A stretch of DNA of 16,631 nt from Gemmatimonadaceae bacterium. Its GTDB lineage: Bacteria; Gemmatimonadota; Gemmatimonadetes; Gemmatimonadales; Gemmatimonadaceae. A model generated the notes under the pieces. It worked only from the letters and a program-made list of their open reading frames with translations, ran no database searches and was not told where the DNA came from. Where the stretch lies: positions 1 to 16,631 of the forward strand of contig JAICUE010000014.1 of assembly GCA_025936015.1 (NCBI GenBank), read 5' to 3'. Shown in pieces: positions 6,689 through 16,631 of the stretch (position 1 is its first letter; the number at the start of each line of letters is the position of its first letter). A program made the position numbers and the translations under genes.

Positions 6689-8313
6689 CGTCCCTGCCCT
6701 CGCGCGCCGTACTGCGCGACCCTGGCGGCGCCGTTGGCGCTCACCTGCGAGACGAGCTGTTGCGCCGACGCTTCCATCCGGCGCAGCACAGGCGCCGGGT
6801 AGATGCCGAGCCAGAGAATCACCGCGACGAGCGGAATCATCGTCGCCAGCTCGCGCCCATTGAGGTCGGGAATATGCTCGTTCTCCGCGCGGTCGAGCGG
6901 GTTGAACAGGATGCGCTGGATCGCCCAGAGCAGGTATGCCGCCGCGAGGATGACGCCTAACGTGGCGAACATCGCCAGATAGGGCGTCGTCTGGAAGGAC
7001 CCGATGAGCACGAGGAATTCACCGACGAAGCCGTTGGTCCCCGGCAACCCGATGGAGCTCATCGAGACGAAGGTGAGCATCGCGGCGAACAGCGGGACCA
7101 CCCGCGCGATGCCGCCATACGCCGCGAGCTCGCGGGTGTGGCGCCGTTCGTAGATCATGCCGATCAGGAGGAACAGCGCGCCCGTCGACACACCGTGGTT
7201 GATCATGATCATCAGCGCGCCCTGGATGCTCTGCGTCGTCGCGGCGAAGATGCCGAGCATGACGAAGCCGAGGTGGCTCACCGACGAGTAGGCGACGAGC
7301 TTCTTGAAGTCGGGCTGGACCATCGCGACCAGCGCCCCGTACAGCACGCCGACGACGCCTAACGCGAGGAAGGTATTGCGGACCGCCGGGTACATCGCGG
7401 CGTCCGGGAAGAGCGGCAGGCAGAAGCGCAGGAAGCCGTACGTCCCCATCTTCAGCATGATGCCGGCAAGCACGACCGAGCCGGCGGTCGGCGCCTCGAC
7501 GTGCGCGTCCGGGAGCCAGGTGTGGAACGGAAAGATCGGCACCTTGATCGCGAACGCGAGCGCAAAGGCGAGGAACATGAACATCGTCGCCGGCACGACC
7601 GCGCCGAACAGCAGCGTCCCGCGGCTCATCACCCCGCTCGAGGCCATCGCCCGGATGGTCTCGTAAGAGAAGTCGGGCGTTCCCGGCGGACCGGCGTGGA
7701 TGCCGAGCCAGATGATCGCCACGAGCATCAGCAGCGAGCCGACCATCGTGTAGATGAAGAACTTGAGGCTGGCGTAGATCCGCCGCTCCCCGCCCCAGAT
7801 CCCGATGATGAAGTACATCGGGACGAGCATCATCTCCCACATCACGTAGAAGAGGAACAGGTCGCGGGCAACGAAGACGCCGAGCATCCCCGTCGTCATC
7901 AGCAGCATCAACGCGTAGTAGCTGTGGCGCTTGACCTTGATGCTGGTCCAGCTCCCGAGCACGGCCAGCGGCATCAGGAAGGTGGTCAGCAGCACCATCA
8001 TCAGCGAGATGCCGTCGATGCCTAACGCGAACCTGACGCCCCACGACGGGATCCAGCTGCGGTCGAAGGTCGCCTGCATCGCCGCGGTGCCGATGTCGAA
8101 CGACCACCACAGGCCGAGCGACACGACGAACTCGATCAGGAACGCCCAGAGGGCGATCTGCCGGGCCGCCGAGCCGCCGCGGGCGCGCGCGTCCCCATCG
8201 TCGCCGAGCATCGCGCCGTGCACCCAGATGCCGAGCGCCGCGACCGTCGGGATCGCGAGCAGGGCGAGGAGGATCCAGCTGTCGTAGTGAACCGAATCAA
8301 GTAGCTCGCGCAT
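6685..8313 (-). CDS. nuoM: NADH-quinone oxidoreductase subunit M
   Basis: A 542-residue polytopic antiporter-like subunit forming the middle proton channel of the complex I membrane arm. Key features: V-M-W-E-M-M-L-V-P-M (157-166; Glu160 is the conserved channel glutamate), Lys257 in F-A-I-K-V-P-I-F-P-F-H-T-W-L-P-D-A-H (254-271) and Lys288 in M-L-K-M-G-T-Y-G (286-293). The frame runs upstream into nuoL, but the ATG at 8313 is chosen because it gives a normal NuoM N-terminus (hydrophobic helix from about residue 11) and lies 4 nt after the nuoL TAA. Its Shine-Dalgarno is weak, so coupling to nuoL translation is likely. A charged loop follows the first helix (about 36-51). The stop overlaps the nuoN start by 4 nt. 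Three TTA-containing octamers fall in the gene. Confidence 0.97.
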   Translation of the reverse strand: MRELLDSVHYDSWILLALLAIPTVAALGIWVHGAMLGDDGDARARGGSAARQIALWAFLIEFVVSLGLWWSFDIGTAAMQATFDRSWIPSWGVRFALGIDGISLMMVLLTTFLMPLAVLGSWTSIKVKRHSYYALMLLMTTGMLGVFVARDLFLFYVMWEMMLVPMYFIIGIWGGERRIYASLKFFIYTMVGSLLMLVAIIWLGIHAGPPGTPDFSYETIRAMASSGVMSRGTLLFGAVVPATMFMFLAFALAFAIKVPIFPFHTWLPDAHVEAPTAGSVVLAGIMLKMGTYGFLRFCLPLFPDAAMYPAVRNTFLALGVVGVLYGALVAMVQPDFKKLVAYSSVSHLGFVMLGIFAATTQSIQGALMIMINHGVSTGALFLLIGMIYERRHTRELAAYGGIARVVPLFAAMLTFVSMSSIGLPGTNGFVGEFLVLIGSFQTTPYLAMFATLGVILAAAYLLWAIQRILFNPLDRAENEHIPDLNGRELATMIPLVAVILWLGIYPAPVLRRMEASAQQLVSQVSANGAARVAQYGARGQGR

Positions 8314-8317
8314 CGAA

Positions 8318-10542
<2,225 letters not shown>

Positions 10543-10543
<1 letters not shown>

Positions 10544-10836
10544 CAGCCCTTGAGGATGTTGATGTGCTGGAGGTTGACCGTCTGCTTGTGACGGAACAAC
10601 GAGATGATGATCGCGAGCCCGACCGCCGCTTCAGCGGCGGCGACTGTCATCGAGAAGAAGACGAAGATCTGTCCCGCCGGCCCGTACTGTCGCGAGAATG
10701 CGATGAAGGTCAGGTTCACCGCGTTGAGCATCAGCTCGACGCACATGAAGATGATGATCGCGTTCCGGCGGGTGAGCACGCCGACGACGCCGATGATGAA
10801 CAGGACCGCCGAGAAGAAAAGCGCTTCAGCGAGCAT
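10543..10836 (-). CDS. nuoK: NADH-quinone oxidoreductase subunit K
   Basis: A 97-residue protein with three predicted membrane helices, the small MrpC-like subunit of the complex I membrane arm. The family core R-R-N-A-I-I-I-F-M-C-V-E-L-M-L-N-A-V-N-L is at residues 23-42, and the two buried glutamates used in proton transfer are present (Glu34 in C-V-E-L-M-L-N and Glu69 in A-A-A-E-A-A-V-G-L). Length is normal (about 100). The start overlaps the end of nuoJ by 11 nt (10826-10836), and the stop overlaps the nuoL start by 1 nt (TGATG). The Shine-Dalgarno is weak, again suggesting coupled translation. Confidence 0.97.
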
Positions 10837-11374
10837 GAGTCGTCCGCTGCTTGCCGATCATGACCGCGCCGACGATCGCCGCGAGCAACAGGACGCTCGT
10901 GATCTCGAAGGGCAGCAGATAGGTCGTGAACAAGGGAGTCGCGACGGCACCGACGGCGCCGGACCGGATCACCGCGTTCATCGCTGCGTCACGCGGGACG
11001 GTCAGCGCCGGCACGCTGTTCGATCGCGTCAGGACGAAGACCTCGGCGAGCATCGCGATGCCGACGAGCCCCGCGATCATCCGCCACTTCTGGTTGCGGA
11101 TGTCGGCGATCTCGCTCGGATGCCCGAGGTTGAGCAGCATGATCACGAAGAGGAACACGACCATGATCGCGCCGGCGTAGACGAGCACCTGGATCACGCC
11201 GATGAACTGCGCGTCGAGCATGACGTAGATCGCCGCCAGCGAGAACATCGTGTTCACGAGCCAGAGCGCCGCGGCAACGGGACTCTTCCGGGTGACGAAG
11301 ATGATCGCCGAGACGATCGCGATCATCCCGAAGAGATAGAAGTTGAAGGTGTAGAAGAGCGGAATATTCTGCAT
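10826..11374 (-). CDS. nuoJ: NADH-quinone oxidoreductase subunit J
   Basis: A 182-residue membrane subunit with five predicted helices, at the interface of NuoH, NuoA, NuoK and NuoN. The signature V-Y-A-G-A-I-M-V-V-F-L-F-V-I-M-L-L-N (65-82) marks the third helix, known in complex I structures for its pi-bulge and the conserved tyrosine (Tyr66 here) involved in coupling. The final helix (about 150-174) is followed by a short basic tail. A stretch of about 35 residues (113-148) between helices 4 and 5 is polar and poorly conserved, as is usual for this subunit. The ATG at 11374 overlaps the nuoI TAA (TAATG) and has AAGGG upstream. The 3' end overlaps the first 11 nt of nuoK. Confidence 0.96.
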   Translation of the reverse strand: MQNIPLFYTFNFYLFGMIAIVSAIIFVTRKSPVAAALWLVNTMFSLAAIYVMLDAQFIGVIQVLVYAGAIMVVFLFVIMLLNLGHPSEIADIRNQKWRMIAGLVGIAMLAEVFVLTRSNSVPALTVPRDAAMNAVIRSGAVGAVATPLFTTYLLPFEITSVLLLAAIVGAVMIGKQRTTHAR

Positions 11375-11871
11375 TACTGACCCTTCGGATCGGCCGGGTC
11401 CCAGAGCTCGCTCACCGGATGCGTCTGCGCCATCAGCCGCTCCAGGTCGTAGACGAAGCCCTCGCGGCTGTACTCGGAGTTCTCGTAATGTCGTCCCAGG
11501 TGGATCGCTTCCTCCGGGCAGACTTCCTGGCAGTAGCCGCAGAAGATGCAGCGGAACTCGTCGATCTCGAAGATCAGCGGATAGCGGTTGCCCAGCTCGT
11601 CCTCACCCGGCACGAGCTTGATGCAGTTCGCCGGGCAAACCGTCGGGCACAGTCCGCAGGCGACGCACTTCGCCTTCCCGTCTTCGGTGGTGAGCATCCG
11701 GTGCGTGCCGCGCCAGCGCGGCGAGAGCGGCCACTTCTGCTCCGGATACTGCACCGTCACCTTGTGGGTGTTCAACAGATGCTTGAGGGTGAGCGCCATT
11801 CCCTTCAGCGTCGCGCGGACGTAGCTCGTCTGCTCGACCGGGCGCTCCATCACCTTTACGCCGATTGCCAT
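11374..11871 (-). CDS. nuoI: NADH-quinone oxidoreductase subunit I (2x[4Fe-4S])
   Basis: A 165-residue ferredoxin-type subunit of the complex I peripheral arm carrying clusters N6a and N6b, which relay electrons towards N2 and quinone. Two classical motifs are present: C69-V-A-C72-G-L-C75-P-T-V-C79-P and C108-I-F-C111-G-Y-C114-Q-E-V-C118-P-E. The N-terminal amphipathic segment (about 19-38) should anchor it to NuoH. The sequence W-R-G-T-H-R (53-58) before the first cluster is typical of NuoI. The ATG at 11871 begins one base after the nuoH TGA, with a strong GGGAGG/GGGAG Shine-Dalgarno upstream. The C-terminal 25 residues (about 141-165) form a polar tail ending near the nuoJ start. Confidence 0.97.
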   Translation of the reverse strand: MAIGVKVMERPVEQTSYVRATLKGMALTLKHLLNTHKVTVQYPEQKWPLSPRWRGTHRMLTTEDGKAKCVACGLCPTVCPANCIKLVPGEDELGNRYPLIFEIDEFRCIFCGYCQEVCPEEAIHLGRHYENSEYSREGFVYDLERLMAQTHPVSELWDPADPKGQ

Positions 11872-11872
11872 G

Positions 11873-13165
11873 TCAGTCTCCCGCCTCCCGCGGGGTGAGC
11901 GCCGAGCGCCGCGACAGAGTGCGGAGCCGCTCGAGCTCGGCCGTCGAGATTCGTGAACTTGCCGGGCTGACGATGCGTCCGCGATCGAGCACCCAGAACA
12001 CGAGCACCATGATCACCACGTTCAGCGCGAGCATCGACAGCGCGAAGTGCCAGTCGCGCGGGACGTGCGCCATGTCGAGGCCGAGCACCGCGGCAGCGAC
12101 GACGATGATGTAGCCAAGCGTCATCGGCAGCAGCACCTTCCAGCCGAGCGACATCAGCTGATCGTAGCGGAACCGTGGCAGCGTCCAGCGGATCCACATG
12201 AAGAAGAAGAGGAAGAACGTGACCTTCGCGAGGAAGACGAGGATCGTCAGGATCGAGGTCAGCTTGCTGATCGCGCCGATGTTGTCGCCGTGCCAGAACG
12301 GAATGTCCCATCCGCCAAGGAAGAGCGTCGCCATCATCGCGCTCGCCGTCACCATGTTCGCGTACTCGGCGATGAAGAAGAAGCTGAACTTCATCGACGA
12401 ATATTCGGTGTGATATCCGGTGATGAGCTCCGACTCCGCTTCCGGCAAGTCGAAGGGCAACCGGTTCGTCTCGGCGAACGCCGCGATGACGAAGACGAAG
12501 AAGGCGAAGGTCAGCGTTACCGCGTTCCAGCCCATCTCCGACTGCCGCAGCACGATCGCCGAGAGCGTGACGTTGCCGGCGAGCAGCACCACCGGGATCG
12601 TCGACAGCCCCATCGCGATCTCGTAGGAGATCATCTGCGCGCTCGAGCGAAGGCCGCCGAGGAGTGCGTACTTGTTGTTCGACGCCCAGCCGGCGAGCAC
12701 GATCCCGTAGACGCCTAACGATCCGATCGCGAGGACGTAGAGGTACCCGATCGGCAGGTCGGCGAGCACCATGTCGACCCGTCCCCAGCGCGTCGGGAAC
12801 GGCGCGCCGAAGGGAATGACGGCCCAGGTGATCAGCGCCGGGATGAACGAGATGATCGGCGCGAGGTTGTAGAGCGCGCCGCTGGCGAACGAGGGCGCGG
12901 CCTCTTCCTTGACGAGGTTCTTCAGGCCGTCGGCAAGCGGCTGCATCAAGCCGCTCGGTCCGACGCGGTTCGGGCCGTGACGATCCTGGATCCACGCGCT
13001 GAGCTTCCGCTCGGCGAGGGTCAGGAGCGCGGCCGCGATCATGTACATCGTGAAGACGACGAGCAGCTTCAGGAGCGCGAAGATGATCCACGGCCAGAAG
13101 TGCACCGGCGGGAGCTGCGGATCGGCGACCTGGAGGAGCGCGTCGAACGGCGTCAGGACGCTCAT
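11873..13165 (-). CDS. nuoH: NADH-quinone oxidoreductase subunit H
   Basis: A 430-residue membrane subunit that forms the quinone tunnel with NuoD and NuoB and links quinone chemistry to the proton channels. Diagnostic stretches: A-E-R-K-L (51-55), R-H-G-P-N-R-V-G-P (62-70), and the acidic cytoplasmic loop A-E-T-N-R-L-P-F-D-L-P-E-A-E-S-E-L (231-247) with Glu232, Asp239, Glu242, Glu244 and Glu246, followed by G-Y-H-T-E-Y-S. It is longer than many NuoH proteins (about 320-350), owing to an N-terminal segment of about 20 residues and a hydrophilic C-terminal tail from about 391 to 430, rich in Ser and Arg. The ATG at 13165 overlaps the nuoG TGA by 4 nt and has a good GGTGGAG Shine-Dalgarno. One octamer copy encodes the S-L-G at 149-151. 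Confidence 0.97.
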   Translation of the reverse strand: MSVLTPFDALLQVADPQLPPVHFWPWIIFALLKLLVVFTMYMIAAALLTLAERKLSAWIQDRHGPNRVGPSGLMQPLADGLKNLVKEEAAPSFASGALYNLAPIISFIPALITWAVIPFGAPFPTRWGRVDMVLADLPIGYLYVLAIGSLGVYGIVLAGWASNNKYALLGGLRSSAQMISYEIAMGLSTIPVVLLAGNVTLSAIVLRQSEMGWNAVTLTFAFFVFVIAAFAETNRLPFDLPEAESELITGYHTEYSSMKFSFFFIAEYANMVTASAMMATLFLGGWDIPFWHGDNIGAISKLTSILTILVFLAKVTFFLFFFMWIRWTLPRFRYDQLMSLGWKVLLPMTLGYIIVVAAAVLGLDMAHVPRDWHFALSMLALNVVIMVLVFWVLDRGRIVSPASSRISTAELERLRTLSRRSALTPREAGD

Positions 13166-14739
13166 CGGCTCGCTCCACCGGCGACGACGGCGCCGCGCAG
13201 GCCTAACGTTTCGTACGAGAGGCCATTGAACGCAGCCTCGCTCGCGGCGATCGCGGCGAACGCGTCGCTGGCGAGCATGTAGTTGGTGCTCTCACCGAGC
13301 AGCGCGAGCAGATCGCTCAGGACCGCGAAGCTCGGGCGCGCGAAGCCGGGCGCCGCTTTCGTCTGCATGAATCGCTGAACCCGGCCGTCGACGTTGGTGA
13401 ACGTTCCTTCTTCCTCGGCGAAGTTGCCGATCGGTAGGACGACCGATGCCCCGCTTGCCCACGACGGCAGCGTGGTCCCGATGACGATGATCGCGCGCGG
13501 ACTGCCAATCGAGGACGCGTCCACGCCGGCCAGCTCCTCGTCGGCGACGACGAGCACGTCACCGCTCCCGAGGTTCCACGCTGGCGTGTCGTTGCGCGTG
13601 AAGCCGAACAGCTCGAGGCCGCGGACGTTGGCGCCCAGATCCTCGCGCCGCGCGAGGTCCTTCACGCCGGGCAGCGGAGCGCGCTCACCGCGAGCGACGC
13701 GATACGAGCCGCTGCCACCGGTCTTTCGCGCCAGCCGCGCGAGGAGGCCTAACGCTTCGTTGGAGAGCATCGGCGAGGCGACGATGCGCGCGGTCGCGCC
13801 CTGGAGCAGCTGCGCGGCCGACTGGAGCGCCGCGTCCCAGTCGGCGGCGACCAGCTCACTGCCGCGCCGCACGAGCGGCATCTCGACGCGATCCTGCCGG
13901 TTGAGCCAGCGGTAGTTGAGCCGGCCGTAGTCGCACATGAAGAACCGGTTGACCGACTCGTTCGGGCGCGGCCGGAGCCGCACGACCACGTTGTCGCGCG
14001 TCTCGACGATCATGTTGCAGCCCTGCGTGCAGTTCGGGCAGATGGACGCGGTGCGATCGACTTCCCAGGCGCGCACCTTGTTCAGCGAGTCCTTCGAGAG
14101 GAGCGCGCCGACCGGGCAAAGGTCGATGACGTTTCCGGCCCACGGATGCGTCAGGTCCTGCCCCTCGAACTTGCCGATCACCGCGCGGTCGCCGCGCTCG
14201 CTCACGTTGAGGACCGGGTCCTCGGCCACCGTGTCCATGAAGCGGACGCAGCGTGTGCAGAGGATGCAGCGATTCGTCACGTAAATGACGTCGCCGCCGA
14301 AGTCCTCCATCGGATTGAAGCGCTTCGGATCGCGTAGGCGTGAGTCCGCGCGCCCTTCCATGTACGTGTAATCCTGCAGCTCGCACTCGCCCGCCTGATC
14401 GCAGATCGGGCAATCGAGCGGGTGGTTGATCAGCAGCAGCTCCAGCACTCCCTTGCGCGCCTCGAGCGCCTTCTCCGAGTGCACGTGCACCACCTGGCCC
14501 TCGGCGACCGACGTCGCGCACGAGGGCGCGAGCTTCGGCGCCTTCTCGACCTCGACGAGGCACATCCGGCAAACGCCGGCGACTGGAAGTCCCGGGTGGT
14601 AGCAGTAGTGCGGAACGAGGATGCCGGCATACTTCGCCGCCTCGAGAATCGACGTTCCCTCCGGAACGCTGACCGGCCGGCCTTCGATGGTGAGGTTCAC
14701 CATCTTCGTCGCCGGCGCTGCCGTCGCTGGGGCGGTCAT
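13162..14739 (-). CDS. nuoG: NADH-quinone oxidoreductase subunit G
   Basis: A 525-residue iron-sulfur subunit of the peripheral arm. The N-terminal 2Fe-2S domain binds N1b with Cys46, Cys57, Cys60 and Cys74. N5 follows as H106-P-L-D-C110-P-I-C113-D-Q-A-G-E-C119. N4 uses C158-I-L-C161-T-R-C164 and Cys208 in D-L-C-P-V-G-A-L. A further C234-x2-C237-x3-C241-x27-C269 set matches the off-path N7 cluster found in some bacteria. The rest (about 270-525) is a short, degenerate molybdopterin-oxidoreductase-like domain; many NuoG proteins are 650-900 residues. The E-E-E-G-T-F-T-N-V-D-G-R-V segment near the C-terminus is typical. The frame is open upstream; the ATG at 14739 overlaps the nuoF TGA by 1 nt. 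A second in-frame ATG at codon 13 starts M-V-N-L-T-I-E-G and is also possible. Confidence 0.96.
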   Translation of the reverse strand: MTAPATAAPATKMVNLTIEGRPVSVPEGTSILEAAKYAGILVPHYCYHPGLPVAGVCRMCLVEVEKAPKLAPSCATSVAEGQVVHVHSEKALEARKGVLELLLINHPLDCPICDQAGECELQDYTYMEGRADSRLRDPKRFNPMEDFGGDVIYVTNRCILCTRCVRFMDTVAEDPVLNVSERGDRAVIGKFEGQDLTHPWAGNVIDLCPVGALLSKDSLNKVRAWEVDRTASICPNCTQGCNMIVETRDNVVVRLRPRPNESVNRFFMCDYGRLNYRWLNRQDRVEMPLVRRGSELVAADWDAALQSAAQLLQGATARIVASPMLSNEALGLLARLARKTGGSGSYRVARGERAPLPGVKDLARREDLGANVRGLELFGFTRNDTPAWNLGSGDVLVVADEELAGVDASSIGSPRAIIVIGTTLPSWASGASVVLPIGNFAEEEGTFTNVDGRVQRFMQTKAAPGFARPSFAVLSDLLALLGESTNYMLASDAFAAIAASEAAFNGLSYETLGLRGAVVAGGASR

Positions 14740-16052
14740 CAGGCGGCCACCGCTGCGCGCATCGGGCAGCGCTTCTGCTTGATGTGCGCCTCGAACTCGT
14801 GGCGCCACTTCTTCAGGCCGGAGAAGACCGGCGTCGCGCACGAGTCGCTCAGCACGCAGATCGTCTTGCCAGTCATGTTCTCGCCGATCTCCATCAGTGT
14901 GTCGAGATCTTCCATCGTGCCGTCGCCATGCTCGATCCTCTCGAGGATGCGCGTCGTCCACGCGGTGCCTTCACGGCACTGCGTGCACTGCGCGCAGCTC
15001 TCATGCGCGTAGAAGCGCGCGAGGCGGGCAATCTGCTTCACCATGCACTGCGAATCGTCAAAGACGATGACGCCGCCGGAGCCGAGCATCGTGCCCTGCG
15101 CGACGAAGCCCTCGTAATCCATCAGCGTCGCTTCAGCTTCCTCGACCGTCTGGATCGGTACCGACGAACCGCCGGGGATGATCGCCTTGAACTTCCGTCC
15201 CTGGAGCGGCCCGCCGCAGAGATCGTAGAGGAATTCCTTGAACGGGAATCCCATCGTGACCTCGTAGTTGCCCGGTTTGCGGATGTTGCCGCACACCGAG
15301 AACAGCTTGCTGCCGGTGCTCTTCGGGCTCGAGAGGCACATGTCCTTGTACCACTGCGCGCCGTTCGTCAGGATGTGCGGCACCGCGGCCAGCGTCTCGA
15401 CGTTGTTGATCGTCGTCGGCTGGCCGAACAGTCCCGCGACCGCCGGGAAAGGCGGCTTGATGCGCGGATTGCCGCGGCGTCCCTCGAGGGAGTTCATCAG
15501 CGCCGTCTCTTCGCCGCAGATGTACGCCCCCGCGCCCTTGTGGACATGGACGTCGATGCGCTTGCCGGTCCCCATCGCGCTCTTGCCGAGGATCCCGTCG
15601 CGGTACGCTTCCTGGACGGCGGCCTCCATCACCTGGAGCGGCTCGGTGAACTCGCCGCGAATGTAGATGTACGCCGTCTCGGCCCCGATCGCGTGCGCGC
15701 CTAACGCGCAGCCCTCGATGAGCGCGTGCGGCGTCCACCGCATGATCTCGCGGTCCTTGAACGTTCCCGGCTCCGATTCGTCGGCGTTGCAGCAGAGGTA
15801 GTGCGGCTTGCCGTCGCCCGGCTTCATGAACGACCACTTCATCCCCGTCGGAAAGCCGGCGCCGCCGCGGCCGCGGAGCCCCGACTCCTTCACGACGTTG
15901 ACGATGTCGGCCGGCGCCATGCCTAACGCCTGCTCGAGCGCGCGGTAGCCGCCGCGCTGCCGCCAGCCGGCCAGCGTCCGCGCCTCGGGATCACCGAAGT
16001 GCTTCGAGAGGACCGGCGTCTCGCGGGGGTGCGACTTGTGGGGGTATCCCAT
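14739..16052 (-). CDS. nuoF: NADH-quinone oxidoreductase subunit F (FMN, NADH site)
   Basis: The 437-residue catalytic subunit of complex I that oxidises NADH on FMN and passes electrons into cluster N3. Visible elements: the glycine-rich FMN/NADH loop L-R-G-R-G-G-A-G-F-P-T-G-M-K-W (59-73), N-A-D-E-S-E-P-G-T-F-K-D-R (89-101), the G-A-G-A-Y-I-C-G-E-E-T-A-L segment (173-185) with S-L-E-G-R-R-G (188-194), and N3 ligands in E-S-C353-A-Q-C356-T-Q-C359-R-E-G plus Cys399. Length and motif order are normal. The frame extends upstream inside nuoE, but the ATG at 16052 is preferred: it overlaps the nuoE TAA by 1 nt (TAATG) and has GGAAAG upstream. Two octamer copies encode A-L-G (42-44 and 116-118). 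Confidence 0.97.
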   Translation of the reverse strand: MGYPHKSHPRETPVLSKHFGDPEARTLAGWRQRGGYRALEQALGMAPADIVNVVKESGLRGRGGAGFPTGMKWSFMKPGDGKPHYLCCNADESEPGTFKDREIMRWTPHALIEGCALGAHAIGAETAYIYIRGEFTEPLQVMEAAVQEAYRDGILGKSAMGTGKRIDVHVHKGAGAYICGEETALMNSLEGRRGNPRIKPPFPAVAGLFGQPTTINNVETLAAVPHILTNGAQWYKDMCLSSPKSTGSKLFSVCGNIRKPGNYEVTMGFPFKEFLYDLCGGPLQGRKFKAIIPGGSSVPIQTVEEAEATLMDYEGFVAQGTMLGSGGVIVFDDSQCMVKQIARLARFYAHESCAQCTQCREGTAWTTRILERIEHGDGTMEDLDTLMEIGENMTGKTICVLSDSCATPVFSGLKKWRHEFEAHIKQKRCPMRAAVAA

Positions 16053-16612
16053 TACTTGAGCTTTCCGAGGATCTCGGGAACGCGCTCCGGCGTCACCGAC
16101 TCGATGAAGTCCTGATTGATCATGATCGGGGTCGCGAAGCCGCAGGCGCCGAGGCATTCGACTTCGATGACCGTGTACTTCCCGTCGTTCGACGTCACGC
16201 CCAGCTCACCGCAGCCCGTGTGCTTCAGGAACGACTTCACCACGTCCTCGGCGCCGCAGACGCCGCACGGCGAGGTGGTGCAGACCTGGATGAAGTGCCG
16301 CCCGACCGGGTGCTGGTGGTACATCGTGTAGAACGTGACGACGCCCTTCACGTATGCCGGCGTGAGCTCGAGCAGTCCGGCGATCTCCGCCATCGCGCCT
16401 TCGCTCACCCAACCTTCCGCTTCCTGTGCCATCCAGAGCGCGGGGAGGAGGCCGGCCATCTTGTTCGGGTAGCGCGCCAAGAGCTCGTCGAGCTGCTTCC
16501 GGCGCTCGCCGCTGAAGATCGGCGTGTGCGTTCCACCGTGCGCATGCGCGCTGCTGCCATGCGACGCATGCGCGGGTGCATGGAGACCACCTTCTTCTCG
16601 CGCTGCACTCAT
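16052..16612 (-). CDS. nuoE: NADH-quinone oxidoreductase subunit E (2Fe-2S)
   Basis: A 186-residue thioredoxin-like subunit that holds cluster N1a beside the FMN of NuoF. The four ligands fit the family pattern: C111-T-T-S-P-C116 and C153-L-G-A-C157. The helical domain before it includes Y-P-N-K-M-A-G-L-L-P-A-L-W-M-A-Q (48-63) and the V-V-T-F-Y-T-M-Y (91-98) signature. The first 30 residues are an unusual flexible tail rich in His, Ala and Gly (six His between 11 and 29). The ATG at 16612 overlaps the nuoD TGA by 4 nt (ATGA), with GGGGGA about 8 nt upstream. A later start cannot be excluded: the conserved domain begins around residue 35, but no in-frame ATG lies between. Confidence 0.96.
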   Translation of the reverse strand: MSAAREEGGLHAPAHASHGSSAHAHGGTHTPIFSGERRKQLDELLARYPNKMAGLLPALWMAQEAEGWVSEGAMAEIAGLLELTPAYVKGVVTFYTMYHQHPVGRHFIQVCTTSPCGVCGAEDVVKSFLKHTGCGELGVTSNDGKYTVIEVECLGACGFATPIMINQDFIESVTPERVPEILGKLK

Positions 16613-16631
16613 CGATCTATTTCCCCCATCA
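16609..16631 (-). CDS. nuoD: NADH-quinone oxidoreductase subunit D, last codons
   Basis: The right edge holds the end of an upstream gene. Reading the minus strand from 16631 gives a partial codon then Met-Gly-Glu-Ile-Asp-Arg-stop (TGA at 16611-16609). This matches the V-M-G-E-[IV]-D-R type C-terminus common in NuoD (49-kDa, quinone-site subunit), exactly where nuoD should lie upstream of nuoE. The stop overlaps the nuoE start by 4 nt. Only six residues are visible, so the call leans on gene order, and I cannot tell whether it is a separate NuoD or a NuoCD fusion. Confidence 0.75.

Noticed and set aside
14740..14961. Upstream extension of nuoG into nuoF
   Set aside because: The added sequence has no NuoG homology features and lies within the conserved nuoF 3' end; the ATG at 14739 fits the operon's 1-nt overlap pattern.
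16053..16157. Upstream extension of nuoF into nuoE
   Set aside because: The extra residues are the antisense-like product of another frame of nuoE and are Arg/Asp-rich. The ATG at 16052 overlapping the nuoE stop gives the normal NuoF length.

Overview
The window is a compact, high-G+C (roughly two-thirds by eye) stretch of bacterial chromosome in which every supported gene lies on the minus strand. About 70% of it is the respiratory complex I (NADH:quinone oxidoreductase) operon. Read in transcription order from the right edge: the last codons of nuoD, then complete nuoE, F, G, H, I, J, K, L, M and N. The genes join by 1-nt or 4-nt stop/start overlaps, an 11-nt overlap (J/K), or gaps of a few bases at most, so they are surely co-transcribed and probably translationally coupled. 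A perfect 11-bp G+C hairpin starts three bases after the nuoN stop and closes the operon.

Downstream, still on the minus strand, are a phosphomannomutase/phosphoglucomutase (alpha-D-phosphohexomutase), a large UPF0182-family membrane protein of unknown function, a carbamate kinase, and the first 65 codons of sucC (succinyl-CoA synthetase beta subunit), which runs off the left edge. The carbamate kinase stop overlaps the sucC GTG start by 4 nt. There are no RNA genes, mobile elements, CRISPR arrays or gene-free stretches over 300 bases; the largest gaps are 85 and 52 bases.

Functionally, NuoE/F/G carry NADH oxidation and the FMN/Fe-S electron chain. NuoI, with NuoD (and NuoB/C, expected outside the window), passes electrons to quinone at NuoH. 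NuoL/M/N/K/J/H make up the proton-pumping membrane arm. The other genes are central metabolism (hexose-phosphate isomerisation, ATP-forming carbamate kinase and succinyl-CoA synthetase) plus one orphan membrane protein. The organism is a respiring, high-G+C bacterium. Gemmatimonadota or another soil phylum is a guess from the overall look, not something the sequence proves.

The strongest unexplained signal is not a gene. The octamer GCCTAACG (complement CGTTAGGC) occurs 16 times in 16.6 kb, where about 0.5 would be expected by chance. Fifteen copies are inside seven different genes, always in the same frame (NCG-TTA-GGC, giving Ala/Thr/Ser-Leu-Gly). By my scan they account for every TTA leucine codon in the window. 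The sixteenth copy is intergenic, which points to a DNA-level word rather than a protein motif. Secondary oddities are His-rich additions on NuoE and NuoL, a short NuoG that still has the N7 cluster cysteines, and the arcC-sucC coupling.
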